Source of the DNA: Epiperipatus broadwayi
Taxonomy: Eukaryota; Onychophora; Udeonychophora; Euonychophora; Peripatidae
Direction: 5' to 3'
Length of the DNA: 64,000 bases
NCBI GenBank assembly: GCA_028023455.1
Contig: JAQFVV010000231.1
Location: forward strand, 248,001 to 312,000
The position numbers and the translations under genes are program-made. Positions 1-11,582 of the stretch are shown in pieces. Position 1 is the stretch's first letter. Each line of letters begins with the position of its first letter. Under the pieces are notes generated by a model. The model was not told the origin of the DNA. It ran no database searches and saw nothing but the letters and a program-made list of their open reading frames with translations.

Positions 1-365
1 AATAACAATATCACATGATTTTTTCATAAAGTTACTATATTCATCCAAGATCTGTTCTGAGAGGTAAGATGTGTGTTTGGGATTCTTAATAATCTTTAGC
101 TGGAATAGTATGCCATCTTTATGATTCTAATAAGCAAAAATATTTTCTAGTTCCATGTAAATGTATTGTTAAGCATGTTTATTGACTCCACAATGTATTT
201 TAAGAAAAATAAATTTGACTTTATAATAAAAATACACTTCAATTATTAACAATAGTAGTTTGCTATTATTTTTCTTCCATGATAATTTCTAATAACAATG
301 TGCTAAATAAAAATTTAAAAACGTTAATAAAATAGCTGCACAGGTGCAAGTAATGTTTCAAAAAA

Positions 366-450
366 GCTGTTGTGCAGCTTAGCTCAACGGTAAAGTGGAC
401 AATCCTAGCTCAATCCATCTCTCTAGGGTTCAAATGTAAAAATTCGGAAT
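366..450 (+). repeat. tRNA-derived SINE head (degenerate)
   Basis: A pol III type-2 promoter-like pair is visible: an A-box-like TAGCTCAACGG near 379 and a B-box-like GGGTTCAAATG near 428. Spacing fits a tRNA-derived head. No clean tail or target duplication was found. The B box lacks the conserved CG, so an old copy is likely. Confidence 0.45.
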
Positions 451-1165
451 TAACTAATCTTCCAATTATTATTACTAACTTTTATAAAAGTTGTTTATAT
501 TTCTTATTTTATAAAGCTATTGAAAATTAAATAAAAATGCTTCAAACAATATTAAATCCTCACTAGAAAAAGCTTAAATTTTACTAAAGAGGCTTAAATT
601 TAAAATTGTATAATAAGAAAAGTGTTTTGTAGGTATATCATTTTCTTACATCATAAAAAACTAAACAGAAAATAACTCTTTTCGTTGAAAAATAAAAAGA
701 ATTCTGAAAATGTTGTAATATATATAAATTTCAATTAAATGTTATCAAAAATACTTTCCTTTTAACAGTTTAAAGATGATTACTATACTTTATTTGGAAA
801 ATAGCCCCCCCCCCCCAAAAAAAAAAAATCGTTTAAAGATACAACAAAAATTCTAAATATTTAACTCTTTTCTACATACCTAAATTTTTAGTAAATACAT
901 ATTTCAGCAAAACAACTTGTAATAAATTGGTTTATATTATGCAAACTTAATTTATAAATTACTATTTTTTTAATCAGCATTTATTTTCTGATAAATACAC
1001 AACTAATCTTAAAACATGTTTCATTGTAAAGTAATATAAACCAAATTTATCGATCTCACCTTCTGACTGTATCATCCGTTTACTTGTATTCACTGTTCCG
1101 TAATAAAATTTATAAATTTATAAAAAAATAATAATCTTAAAACATGTTTTCCTGAAGGTTTGTGA
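451..1165. other. AT-rich non-coding stretch
   Basis: I see no gene or recognisable mobile element here. The only marked feature is a run of 12 C followed by 12 A at 805-828. Confidence 0.6.
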
Positions 1166-1169
1166 TGAT

Positions 1170-1680
1170 GGTGTTTTAGTTGTATTTATATATTAGAATA
1201 TTTCCAAAATCTAATATTAGTGTTGAATGTCTTTAAAAAAATGTAACTGTATTCAAATATTCCAAATACACCCATCTGTTAGTAATGGCGCACAGATTAG
1301 TGAATGCCCAACGTTTCGAGAGGTATTATTCTCTCCTCTTCTTCAAGTGTTGCTGGTATGGGATTCGAATCTGGACACTTAAATTCTTGAATATTGAATT
1401 TTAAGGTAACACTGGCTCAGTTGGTTAGAACTTTGCCTTAAAATTCAATACTCAAGAATCTAAGAGTCCAGGTTTGATTCTCATGCTAATACTTTCACTA
1501 GTGAGGCCAGCAACACCTGAAGAAGAGGGGGAATAATACTCTCGAAACGTTGTGCATATACTAACCTGTTTGATGTGCTATTACTAACAGTTGAATGTAT
1601 TTGGAATCTTTAAATAAAGTTAATTTTTCTAAAGACATTCAATACTCATACTAGATGATGGAAATAGTCCAATATATAAA
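1170..1680. repeat. Head-to-head inverted pair of tRNA-type SINE sequence
   Basis: The two ends are inverted copies of one another: the stretch containing CAACGTTTCGAGAGG near 1309 is mirrored by CTCTCGAAACGTTG near 1541, and the outer parts (GAATGTCTTTAA near 1224 and AAAGACATTCAA near 1631) mirror each other too. Between them lies one tRNA-like head on the plus strand, with A box TGGCTCAGTTGG at 1413-1424 and B-box-like GGTTTGATTC at 1471-1480. The left arm has a complementary B box (ATTCGAATC near 1364) but shares the single A box. This could be two head-to-head SINEs or one foldback element that captured a tRNA promoter. Confidence 0.6.
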
Positions 1681-2230
1681 TACGACCTTAAAACATGTTT
1701 TATTAAGTTAAAATTAATACTTTTTTTCTTTAACCCATGTACAGACTTTAAACTCTATTAATAATCAAACATACCTATTCATTTTTATAGATGTAAATAA
1801 AACAATAGATAATCTCTACTTTAATAAATAATTAGCAGTAATTATTAATGCATTTATCTGATGTCCTTGATGCCAGCGCTGTGAGTGGGGAAAGTCTGAT
1901 ACTCATATAAGCAAAATCTATTAATTTTTATGAACATACCCATAATTTGATATCTGTAATCATCATTATATTTTCTTCAAAGATGCGTCTGCAGACATTA
2001 AAAAGGCATACAAATGATCCCTAATATACATTTTGACCAGTAAAGATTTTACCAACCTTGCTAAGCTACATCAATCTACTCATTATATTATAGGCAAACA
2101 ATACATGAGAATTATAGTATTTTTATAAAACTATACATGTAATTAGAGGGGTTTGAACTCAGAATTTTTCAGTCTCTTCATCCTCCACTCCATCTCAAGA
2201 AACCAGTGCACATGACCACACATATGCCAG
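1681..2230. other. AT-rich non-coding stretch
   Basis: No gene or clear repeat structure was seen in this interval. Confidence 0.5.
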
Positions 2231-2235
2231 AAAGA

Positions 2236-2642
2236 TACTTATGGATCTGAAACTTGGACACTTAATAGAAGAGCAATACAGAGACTTCAGACCACTCAAA
2301 GAAGTATGGAGAGATGCATGTTGGGAGTAACAAGAAGAGATCGAAAATGCAATATATGGGTAAAAGAACAAACAGGTGTTACTGACCACATTGAAAAAAA
2401 TAAAAGACTGAAGTGGAGTTGGGCTGGACATATTGCTAGAAGAGATGATAATAGATGGACAACTGAAATCTTAAATCGGATTCCAAGAGATTTAAAAGAC
2501 CCAGAAAAAGACCACATGTGAGATGGATGGATGAAATAAAAAAGTGTGCAGAGATGATGTGGAGAAGAGAAGCTAAAGATTGGAGGAGATGGATTGAACT
2601 TGGAGAGACCTTCATCCTGCAGTGGATTGATAATGGTTGATG
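2236..2642 (+). mobile_element. RTE/BovB-like LINE, 3' end of the reverse-transcriptase ORF (dead)
   Basis: Translation from about 2237 runs from TYGSETWT through MLGVTRRDR, TGVTD and LKWSWAGHIARRDDNRW, a signature of the C-terminal region after the RT palm in RTE/BovB-type endonuclease-reverse transcriptases. The frame stops at 2521, but a one-base shift restores the expected RWMDEIKK...WRREAKDW continuation up to a final stop near 2640. Everything 5' is missing, as is typical of 5'-truncated LINE copies. The 3' end runs into GATGATAT and AT repeats; simple tails are common in RTE elements. At least five further fragments of the family occur in this window. No function is expected. Confidence 0.85.
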
Positions 2643-2754
2643 ATATATATATATATAGTTCAGGCAGAACAAGCAGTCATCAGTTTGACCAGATCATATT
2701 TCCCCACACATATATACAATCAGTGCTTGGTTTATATTAGGATAGCAATTTCTC

Positions 2755-2965
2755 AAACTTTAATGGTTGAATAGTTGGACGGGTGAGAAGATTGAAGCCT
2801 GTCTATCATTGAGGAATTGCTATCTTAATATTAATCGATCACTGATATTATATATGTGTGAGAGATTATGATCTGGCCCAACTGGTGAGTGCTGGTTATG
2901 CACAAAATATGTTTATTGGGATCATGTACCTTTCTTGCATGTGTATGGTCATATGTATCTGTTGC
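2755..2965 (+). repeat. Dispersed repeat R1, copy 1
   Basis: It shares an ordered set of motifs with copies near 7745, 8110, 28500 (minus) and 51636: GAAGCCT(G/A)TC, GCTATCTTAATAT, then GATCTGGCCCAACTGGTGAG and GCACAAAAT. In other copies the far end carries a GGGTTCAAATCC-like B box. This copy is diverged and trails off after a TGTATGGTC stretch. Confidence 0.6.
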
Positions 2966-3730
2966 TGGAGATGGAAATTATGTATATAAAAATATTCATT
3001 ATAAGCAAATTATGTACTGTCTTAGAATTAAAAACTATACAGGTAAACATGAAATTTGTGTAGCCTACTATATATATAATTAAAGAGGTAACCACTCTCC
3101 CGCAGGTTATTGATAAATACCACTTTGTGTGTTAAATGAAGGATCAAGAATAGAATGCTTTGATGGTTATAAGCTACGCCTTGCTAACCACTGGTAGAAA
3201 TCCAGAATCGAGCCAGGATTACATACTATTAGAAACATTACCTCGATAAATATTTATATACAGAGAGGATATCTTCCAAACTTACATAAATAAATACCGT
3301 GAATACAAAACTTACACATTTGATGGGGCCAGTTAAAGTTTAAACTATATTTGACAGAGAGATGATAATATCATTGGCATGTTTTCTGTAATATAAATAC
3401 ACACATTAGTTTTTCATCTATTATTAATTATGGCACTGAATACTGGGTTAGTTAATAACAGTCTATCTATATTTTTGAATTGACCAAGTAATAGCTTTAT
3501 TGTTTAATACATAAACAGATGCATACATAATTGAAAATTAAATTTCTAAAAATCTAAGTGAAATAAGTAAACAGATCAATTACACAATCTTTTCCATGTA
3601 TTTAAACCTCACCTTAATTTTATCAGTCATATAAGAAATAAGAAAGTTAATGTAGAGATGATGATCATCTACGTCAAACTAGTTGAAATTATATAATTTA
3701 GGGGTATTTTTTATACATAATTTATGCATT
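2966..3730. other. AT-rich non-coding stretch
   Basis: No gene seen. The short open frame at 2889-3083 lies mostly in R1 and low-complexity DNA and has no recognisable product. Confidence 0.5.
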
Positions 3731-3734
3731 CACA

Positions 3735-3892
3735 TATATAAATCACATGATAATAGCTCAAGATTATCAATACCAGAAATCTTCAATTTATTGTCCCTCT
3801 ATGAATAAAAAGTGGTGGTCTAACAACAGATTGAAGAATCCTGGTATTAATAAATTTGGGCTATTACTATGTGATTTATATTTGTAAATGAT
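3735..3892. repeat. Foldback (MITE-like) hairpin, family with copy at 45.1 kb
   Basis: The ends are inverted copies: TATAAATCACATGATAATAG at the left is mirrored by CTATTACTATGTGATTTATA at the right, with inner mirrored segments around TATCAATACCAG and CTGGTATTAATA. A related hairpin with the same inner motifs lies at 45,127-45,330. The words CATTCACATATATA near 3727 and 3938 flank the region as a possible duplication but do not sit exactly at the arm ends. Confidence 0.7.
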
Positions 3893-3957
3893 CTATATTT
3901 ATGCAAAATCAAGTTTATTAACTACATAATAAACTCATTCACATATATAGACATTAG

Positions 3958-4020
3958 TGCCTCATTTGTATAGGGGTTAATGCAATCATTTACCATATCC
4001 TAGAAATCAAACTCAGATTA
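3958..4020 (+). repeat. tRNA-like SINE head (degenerate)
   Basis: A-box-like and B-box-like segments are spaced as in a tRNA gene; the B-box-like AATCAAACTC is degenerate. No body or tail could be assigned with confidence. Confidence 0.35.
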
Positions 4021-4507
4021 TGTAAAAATCAAAAAAATTTTCACGATCTCAAAATCAAACTAAAGATTTTCTTTCAATTACCTAGTCCAGCTATACACTT
4101 AATTAAAGTTCAGTAAATGCGCATTAAGTTATTTTTATGTACGGAGTAAAACAATAAAAATATAAACAAATAAAGCAACATCAGCAGACATTTAACTTGC
4201 TTGTGAATTATTGTTCTCTTCTTCACTCCTGAGAAATGCTGGAAAAGTGTTCATATAATGGGCTATTTAAAGGATGTTTACCTTTTCTCCCTCCCTTCCC
4301 GGCCCACATTTGAATATATAATGATACAAATATTTTTTTAAAATATATCTGATTTTTTTAATATATTTTAAATATATCTGATTTTTTAAATATATTTCCC
4401 CATGCGTTAGAATAGATGAGAAATCAACAAAACAGAAACAAATTAGTACATGGGTTATCATATTCACTGGAATTTTAAATATCATATATATAGAAACAAT
4501 AGACATC

Positions 4508-4580
4508 AAGGTGTAATGATTAGCTCATTCTCTTGTCGTATCCATGAAATGGGGTTTGAATACTTATGAAATATGGAAAA
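4508..4580 (+). repeat. tRNA-like SINE head
   Basis: The segment AAGGTGTAATGATTAGC followed by the B-box-like GGGGTTTGAATAC resembles the head at 54.9 kb on the minus strand, which also reads AAGGTGTAATGAT. It is a tRNA-related promoter region rather than a functional tRNA, since no closed cloverleaf is formed. Confidence 0.45.
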
Positions 4581-4711
4581 TTTTATCTTTTTCTGGATAG
4601 CCAATCCATAGCAAACAATTATTGATCAATAATGACTGTAAATAAAATTTTAATATTATTCATTTAGCACAAACTTCTCTGTTTTTATAACTCACTATAA
4701 AGAATATATAA

Positions 4712-4992
4712 GTTTCGTGGTGCAGAGGCAGCATATCCACCTTCCGTATTTGTGACATGGGTTCGAATCTGGGACAAGGAAATTAAAATCTTAATTCCAG
4801 GCTGTGCTAGCCATCTAAAAGCAGGCAGTAAATGGGTACCTAGCTATTTTTAGGTAAAGGGTCAAGTAAGAATAAAAATTGCTCAAGCCTTTACCAACTG
4901 GATCTTGGTGAATATTACCTTCTTTTTTTATTGTGACTCTATGATCACTATTAGAGGAGTCTCTGCAATGCAGAGAGCTATTTATTTAAATG
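4712..4992 (+). repeat. tRNA-derived SINE, family SINE-A, copy 1
   Basis: The head begins GTTTCGTGGTGCAGAGGC (A-box region) with B box GGGTTCGAATCTGGG near 4759. The body contains a conserved core, AGTAAATGGGTACCTAGCTA near 4829, that recurs in both orientations across the window. The 3' end is TTAGAGGAGTCTCTGC...ATTTATTTAA, matching the 3' end of the copy ending at 6674. This is the best preserved SINE of its type here. Confidence 0.75.
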
Positions 4993-5179
4993 CCTGCTTC
5001 CTATATAATTTAAAAATAAATTTTTCACTTTTGGTTTACCCTCTACTTGCCATCTGAATGTGCATTTAATGATAAGTTTATCTATACATATTCAAATTCA
5101 CACAGCTAACTCATATTTACATTTTTCTAATATTTTAAAACTTTAGTTAAAGAATTTGGTTCACATATATTTACATTTA

Positions 5180-5345
5180 AGACCTAGAAACAGACCATGT
5201 ACAAGATGTATGGATGACATAAAAATGTTTGGTTGGTGAAATACTGAGAAGAGAGGCTAGATATCAGAAAAATGGGATTACATTTCGAAAAACCATCTTG
5301 TAGTGGATCGATAATGCTCGAAAATGATGATGATGACCATATCAT
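5180..5345 (+). mobile_element. RTE-like LINE 3' fragment
   Basis: The nucleotide order (CCTAGAAACAGACC, GATGTATGGATGACATAAAA, GAAGAGAGGCTAGATA, TGTAGTGGATCGATAATG) matches the last roughly 160 bp of the LINE at 2236-2642. It ends in an AATGATGATGATGA tail. It is non-coding. Confidence 0.65.
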
Positions 5346-5499
5346 ATACCTTAGTAAGAATGTTAATACAGATGGAAACATAATGGATGAAATTAAACAT
5401 AGAATTAAACTTGGATAGAGGAGTTTTGGTAGAAATAATTTAATATTAAAATATACCTATGTGTTTGAGGGGAAAAAACGTTTTTAATAGATAGGTTTT

Positions 5500-5890
5500 A
5501 CCAGTTCTTACTTATGGATGTGAGATTTAGACAACAAAGAAGCAATATATAGACCTCACATCAGTGAAAATATGGGGAGAAGTAGCGAAAAAGAGATTGA
5601 AAATGAAACACATGAGTGAAAGAACAGTCAGATATCACTAACATCATTGGAAAAAAATAAATAAACAGAAATGGAGTTGGTTTGGACACACTAATAGGAG
5701 AGATGATGATAGATAAGCAGTTGAAGTTTAAATTGGATCCCAAAAGATGATAAACGAGCTACAAAGAACCATATATGAGATGGATGAATTGAAATAAGGT
5801 AGATTATTGGTATGATTTGGAGAAGAGGGAAAGATTGGAGAAATCTCCACCCTCCAATGGATTGATAATAGTCGAAAATGATGATGATCA
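5500..5890 (+). mobile_element. RTE-like LINE 3' fragment
   Basis: The sequence aligns with the family from VLTYGCE (GTTCTTACTTATGGATGTGA) through a decayed KWSW-like segment (AAATGGAGTTGGTTTGGACA) to ATGGATTGATAATAGTCG and an AATGATGATGATCAT tail. Multiple stops are present. Together with the fragment at 5180 it may represent two insertions of one family, since both keep their own 3' tail. Confidence 0.75.
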
Positions 5891-5970
5891 TAGCAAAAAA
5901 TTCTATTCCGATTACCTCATGCAATAGTCGAGTGAGAGACATGAGAACTAAGATTCCCGGATCGATTTTT

Positions 5971-5984
5971 ACTTCCGGCGCGAA
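5971..5984. promoter_or_regulatory. Overlapping ETS-like and E2F-like words
   Basis: ACTTCCGG (reverse complement of the ETS core CCGGAAGT) overlaps GGCGCGAA (reverse complement of the E2F word TTCGCGCC). Such words are rare by chance in DNA this AT-rich. No gene is visible next to it; it may belong to an old repeat. Confidence 0.25.
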
Positions 5985-6430
5985 CATTACATAACCTTTT
6001 TTTTTTTTTTCAATTTCTAAATTAATTTTATTATGCCTGACCCGTTTTATGTATTGTAAAAGTTTAACAAATAACTTTTGAATTCTTTTAACCACATTTT
6101 ATTATTGGAATTCCATATTTTATTTATAAATAAATAAATTTCTGTTTTGGTTTTTTTTTTTTTTTACGTTTTAACCGAAATATCCATCTGTCTTCTTTTG
6201 TTGAATTCATTTTCCCACTTTAACCTTACATAAGGTCGTAAATAACATCTTTTGTCCCAATTACGTAAAAAGAAAATTTCTTTATTCATTCTACCAAGAT
6301 TAAAATTTTATTTTTCAGTTGCTCAATATATATATATTCGTTTTTTAAAAAAAATGTTATAAAATAAAATATCCTCTTATAGACAATAAAATACGAAATT
6401 TTTATTTATAATATGTGCACACAGACAGTA

Positions 6431-6674
6431 TAGGTCCAGTAGTAAAAAGATAAAGTATGCCATGCTTAAGTCTTGGAATTCGAGTCTGGGCGGAGTGAAA
6501 TTCTTGCAGAGGCGGATAATTCTTAGCTCGAGGGTAAACTAAAGCTGGAAAATCACACAAAATCGCACTATCTAGCAATTTGAAAAAAATGTTGATTAGC
6601 ATATTTCCGTTCATTGTTCTCCCTTTGGGACATTGTTAGAGAGGTCTTTGCCCTGCGATGAACCATTTATTTAA
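6431..6674 (+). repeat. tRNA-derived SINE, family SINE-A, copy 2
   Basis: The B box GGAATTCGAGTCTGGG near 6475 and the 3' end GTTAGAGAGGTCTTTGCCCTGC...ATTTATTTAA match the copy at 4712-4992. The central core is less conserved. The minus-strand open frame across it is a shadow. Confidence 0.65.
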
Positions 6675-7720
6675 AAGAAGAGCTGTTTTACCACAACACT
6701 GTCAGTGTGAAGTATTCCATAGTTAATGTTTATCAGAACCTATAATTTGATGTTTGAACCAAGTGATAAAAACTTATGACTTCAAATAGCTGATCAATTA
6801 TCACCCATCTGATTACTAGTCAGAATGGTGAAAAAAAAAAAAAAAACAATCCTAAATCTTAATCATTAGTTAGCCTGGCAAATAATACTCCTGGCTTATT
6901 TACTACAATTTTCCCTGGAGGCCATTGGGGATGCATTTCCACAGTAGTAGACTACTTGAAGCTGTTTGAAGATTTTCCACACATTCATACTTGCAATAAA
7001 ATACTTCACATATAGATGGAACTAGGATTATTCCTGTTATATATGAGTCAAATGTCAGCTAATTATATTGATCCTCTTCAGATGTAATATCAAAATTCAA
7101 AATAAGTTTAATGCCAGAGATAACAGCTTAAAAGAATCAGCAATGGTTAAATCAGTAAACAAAAAAAATAATCAAATGCTTCATTTGGGAAGCGATATGA
7201 TATTTAAGTAATGGAAGTGGCAGAGGTGAACTATAATTCATAGAACTTTGAAGAGGAGTGTACTTTCATCACTCTCCAGAGCCATCTACAGTACAAATGA
7301 TGAAGCTTAACTAATTTCATTCTTTTTTTTTCACATGTACACATACTATATATACAGTCATGTAAACTATGGTGTATTAATATTAACAACTTCAATTATA
7401 CTATCCAAGAAAAAGTATACACAAATAAACAAAAGTGTAAATAAATCAACAAAAAACTCATGGAAATTTGTAAATGAAATTCTCTCTCTCTCTGAGTGCA
7501 ATATGTGATCATGTTTAAAAAAACATCTAGAAACAAATTTTACAATATACTGGCAGCCATTTTCCTATATTGAAGCACCATATGCAATTATGTATTTTAA
7601 CAAAAAAATTTCACCTTTATATTGACAGAACATACATCTTAATATTCCTTTATTGTCCATTTTAAATTTAATGTGCAGTATTCCTTATAATAAAATATTT
7701 TCAAAGAGAAATACTAAAAG
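6675..7720. other. AT-rich non-coding stretch
   Basis: No gene, RNA gene or clear element seen. An A-run of 16 lies near 6831-6846 and a short TCTCTC run near 7483. Confidence 0.5.
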
Positions 7721-7744
7721 TTATGCAATATATATATATATATA

Positions 7745-7915
7745 TATATGGGTGGAAGAAGATGATCTGGATCAACTGATGAGTACTAGTTTAGTATGAA
7801 ATGCAAACATTGGAGATCATTTATCTTTTTCACATGTAAATGGTCATGGGTACTGGTTATATTGGATAGAGAGAATGACTGTAGGGAACTTGAAAGTCTG
7901 GGTTCAAATCCCCTT
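7745..7915 (+). repeat. Dispersed repeat R1, copy 2
   Basis: It contains GATGATCTGGATCAACTGAT, GATCATTTATCTTTTTCACA and ends with the B-box-like GGGTTCAAATCCCC near 7901. It is preceded by an AT microsatellite (7726-7750). Confidence 0.65.
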
Positions 7916-8109
7916 TAATTACACCTACTTTAAGTATATATTATATTTCAACATTACATATTCAACCTGTATTCTGCCCATCCCCCCACTGTATATTTAA
8001 ATGGACATATTAAGGTCCTATATTTGAGGGGTCAGATTGACTTGGGATCAACATGGATGTAACTATTATACTGGCATCATCAAGGGCTTTGAGCATTCCA
8101 TCATCAGAG

Positions 8110-8378
8110 TTTCAGGGATATAAATGGCTGAAGAGTTGGAGAGGATCGAAGTCTACCCATTAAAGCATGTAGATTTGTTATCTTAATATAAACCTAGCAC
8201 TGAGTATATATATATGTGGGGGAGATGATGACCTGAAGCAACTGATGAGTGCTGGTTCAGCACAAAATATATATACCAGAGATCATTTATCTTTTTCATG
8301 TGTATGTGGTCAAGGGTATTGGTTATATTGGATAGAGTGGATGTTTGCAGGAGCTTGAAAGTCTAGGTTCTAATCCTC
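8110..8378 (+). repeat. Dispersed repeat R1, copy 3
   Basis: This is the most complete copy: GAAGAGTTGGAGAGGATCGA, GCTATCTTAATAT-like TGTTATCTTAATATAAACC, GATGATGACC...AACTGATGAG, CAGCACAAAAT, TTGGATAGAGTGG and a terminal GGTTCTAATCC. Copies 2 and 3 lie 400 bp apart in the same orientation. Confidence 0.65.
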
Positions 8379-8379
8379 T

Positions 8380-9360
8380 TTAAAAAAAATATCAAAAAGC
8401 TAGAACATTGCTCAGAACATATTTAATTTTGAGAAAAGTCAGACACTTTGCTATTCCTCTTTTTTTTTTTTTTTTTGAAAATAAAAATATGGTACAATAA
8501 ATTTTTTTTTCTTATTTTTATTGTTTCAATGAATAGATGCATGAAAACACATTCTATAAAATATACATAAATCCTCAATTTATTAATAATAATTATATTA
8601 TAATCTTATTTTGTATATGCTTACTATACATATAAAAAGCATTTGTGTCACATATATGTGTGTGTTGAAAAATACTGTATACTTACAGCTCAATAACAAT
8701 ACATAGTCTATTCTAATTGAAGTTTATCACAAAATGTAAGCTATTATATGCAATATACGATTCATGCAAGAAAGGATTGGAACAAAATATAGAAAATATC
8801 ATGACTAATATGAAATATAGTCAAACGGATAAACTCATTTAAATGAACCATGGTATTTATTTCAATATAAGGGTCAAAACTATGATGCAAGAAACAAAAA
8901 TGAAATTAGATTTCCCAGCATTTATATGGATATATCATCAAATTATAATACTAGTGAGCATGAATTTAAATGAGTAGCAGTTAACCCTGCATTTATAAAT
9001 TAATTTATAAACTGATTTATGTATGTATGAATGTTGCTGTTGGATTAAATGTCATGCTTGCCCTGCTGTAGATTGTTTATACATCCATATAAGAGGTAGA
9101 AACAAATGAAAGTAATTTCATTTTTGTTCATTGCATTATAGTCTTGACACTAGAGGTTGCTGCATTAAATACTACAGATCATTTATGTTCAAAGTTTATT
9201 TCTCTAATTATATTTCATATTGTGTGATGCAATATAATTTACCTTCTATATATATTAAATTTATACCTGGTGACAACTTCAGGTTTTAGGTAATAGAATA
9301 TATACTTAAGGAATAACAAGTAACATCTGTCTATTATGCACTTAATAAGCATTATCTAGC
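8380..9360. other. AT-rich non-coding stretch
   Basis: No gene seen. A T-run (8461-8476) and ordinary AT-rich DNA only. Confidence 0.5.
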
Positions 9361-9364
9361 AACT

Positions 9365-9760
9365 ACCTTTCAAGCAAACTATCAATCAAACAATCTATTC
9401 ATGTGTATCACAAAGTATTTGTCTATTACTGTACATTCACCTCTGTCTTATGATGTTTTACTACTTGTGATGCCAAAATATCATCATGAATATCAAGTGA
9501 GATATTATTCAAACAGTATTCTTAAGCTCAAATTGCATGTGGAAAACATATAAATATGTAAATTTATTCATTGACTACTTATAATCATAAAATTAAGCAA
9601 ACACATGCAAAAGAATTTGGCATAAAGGCTCCTACTTAATGTAATAATTAAACAGTTTATTGCTTGAACATTTATAAAAAGTTCTAGCACCAAAAGCACT
9701 GAAAAAAACATTCCAGAATCTATTAATTTACCACTGCACAAAACACACATTATTTCTCCT
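9365..9760 (-). repeat. tRNA-derived SINE, family SINE-B, copy 1
   Basis: It shares about 400 bp, in the same order and orientation, with 12,810-13,200: CAATCAAACAATCTATTCA, ATTACTTATAATCATAAAATTAA-type words, TTTATTGCTTGA and AAAAAGTTCTA(G/A)CACCA. By analogy with the copies at 13.2 and 49.4 kb the tRNA-like head is at the high-coordinate end on the minus strand. The minus open frame 9568-9774 lies inside it and is a shadow. Confidence 0.65.
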
Positions 9761-9779
9761 CCTATTAGCTTCATGGTAG

Positions 9780-10850
9780 TATAATAGTTAAATAAAAAAT
9801 TAGCTAGGTCTAAATTATTAAAAGGTTTACATATATAGAATTACAATGTGACAAATTTAAAACTTTTTAATATAAATTTTTATTAGATTTGGTTTTAAAA
9901 TGAAAAATGGTGGAATATTTTTTTTCTATTGTAGTTTCAATTACTGTTATTATTATTTTTGCAAAAAAAGAAAAAATTATAGTATTTAAAGCTGTGTATC
10001 AATTAATTAAAAACAGGTGTTAAGATTTTTCAAAGTTGTTAATTAATTAAATTAAAAGGAATTAGGATCTTTATCTCCAAATAAATAAAGTGTGCTTTTC
10101 AAATTAATATATAAATAGAATGTTTTGTTTTAAGTAACTAAAACAATGCCAATAACAAGGAATTGAAATTTTTCTCTGCAGAAGGATTAATTTTCAAATT
10201 AATATATAAATATTTATTTAAAATTTGAATGATAACCTTTTTGTAAAAACAAAATTAATTGGCCAATGTTTGCTGCAGTAATTTCTGAGGTAGTCATGTG
10301 ATTGGATGAAAGATTCATATCAGGATTCTTTTTAAAAAAAATAAAAGCAAATATAGACAGATAATTCAATAGCAGTTCAATAGTGATGAGAGCAGTCAAA
10401 AGCTCAACTTGTAAGGCTGATATTAAACTGATATAACTCTTAATTAAAAAAAGGTATTTGTAAATCAGTATAATATGAAGTTGTCAAGAATCATGTTCTA
10501 AAATCTTGTCAAAAATTGATTATTTATTAACCCAACTATGTAACCAATTTCAATAAAAGGAATATTGAAATAAGCAAACAGTTTATACTTTGTGCTAATT
10601 ATGAATCAAAATATATAAAATGTGCTAACACACACAAGCACACAAAGCTAAAAACAAATAAAGAAAATATATATTATTTTTTATTTTAATATCTATTACA
10701 TTAAATGGCTAAGCACTTTCAAGGGTCAAAGCCCTCATAATCATAGCCGCATTACAGGAATATTGAAAAAAATACCCATCAAAACTATCAACTAGGCTGA
10801 TGTACTGATTTATCTAAAATCATAGCAGTCACACCCTATGTTAACCTAAA
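9780..10850. other. AT-rich non-coding stretch
   Basis: No gene or convincing element was seen. The small minus-strand open frame at 10,214-10,399 has no recognisable features. Confidence 0.5.
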
Positions 10851-10855
10851 ATAAA

Positions 10856-11160
10856 CATATTTGTTAAACTGAAATGTGAAGCCACAAAAAGAAGGAAAGC
10901 TAACTTTTAGTGATTATAGTTATTAAATTGGAAACTTGTGCTAACTTGAATTGAAAATAATTATTCAATAAAAACCTAGAACTATAAAAAGAAGAAAAGC
11001 TAATTTTTAATGAAAACAATTATTAAATTGGAAACTTGTGTTAATTTGAAATAAAGTCATTGTTAAAATGAAATGTGGATATTCAAAATAAAAAAAAATA
11101 AAAGCTAAATGGAAGATAAATGGAATAATTACTAAATTGAAAATCTGAAGTTTTTAAAAA
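10856..11160. repeat. Diverged tandem repeat, unit about 120 bp, 2-3 copies
   Basis: The word set AAAAAGAAGGAAAGCTAA, TTATTAAATTGGAAACTTGTG and TAA(C)TTGAA recurs with a spacing of roughly 110-120 bp, the last copy being the most diverged. Confidence 0.6.
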
Positions 11161-11582
11161 AGCCAAATGGATAAAATACTATTTGAAAAAAACTATAAGA
11201 AAACAGTGCTGAAAAAATAGACTAAATTTCTACCAGCAAGATTTATAAAAAAAAAAAGAGTCAACTAATCAACTACAAGAGGACTAAAGAAAAAAAATCC
11301 ATGGTAATAAGATGTTGTGATGTGTACATATCATTTATAAATGTTACTTCATAATGAAAATAATAAATGAGAATAGTGATTTTGTTGAAAAGATGTTTTT
11401 CTTTATCCTAGATCCCCATTTTCAAAAGAAAAATGGAAGAAAGGTTTAAGCTAAGATTTTTTTTCTTTATTGTAAACTATTTTTTAGAGTTTGATTATTA
11501 TAGAAAATCATTCTTAGATTAAATGAGTTATTATTTAAAAAGAATTAAAAGGGAATAATAATTGTATAGGTTATATGAAATT

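Noticed and set aside
5691-6095. 134-codon minus-strand frame
   Set aside because: It lies antisense to a LINE fragment, a T-run and AT-rich DNA; the longest part is the reverse of decayed LINE codons.
9568-9774. Minus-strand 68-codon hydrophobic frame
   Set aside because: It lies completely inside a SINE-B copy, and the second copy at 12.8-13.2 kb does not keep the frame.
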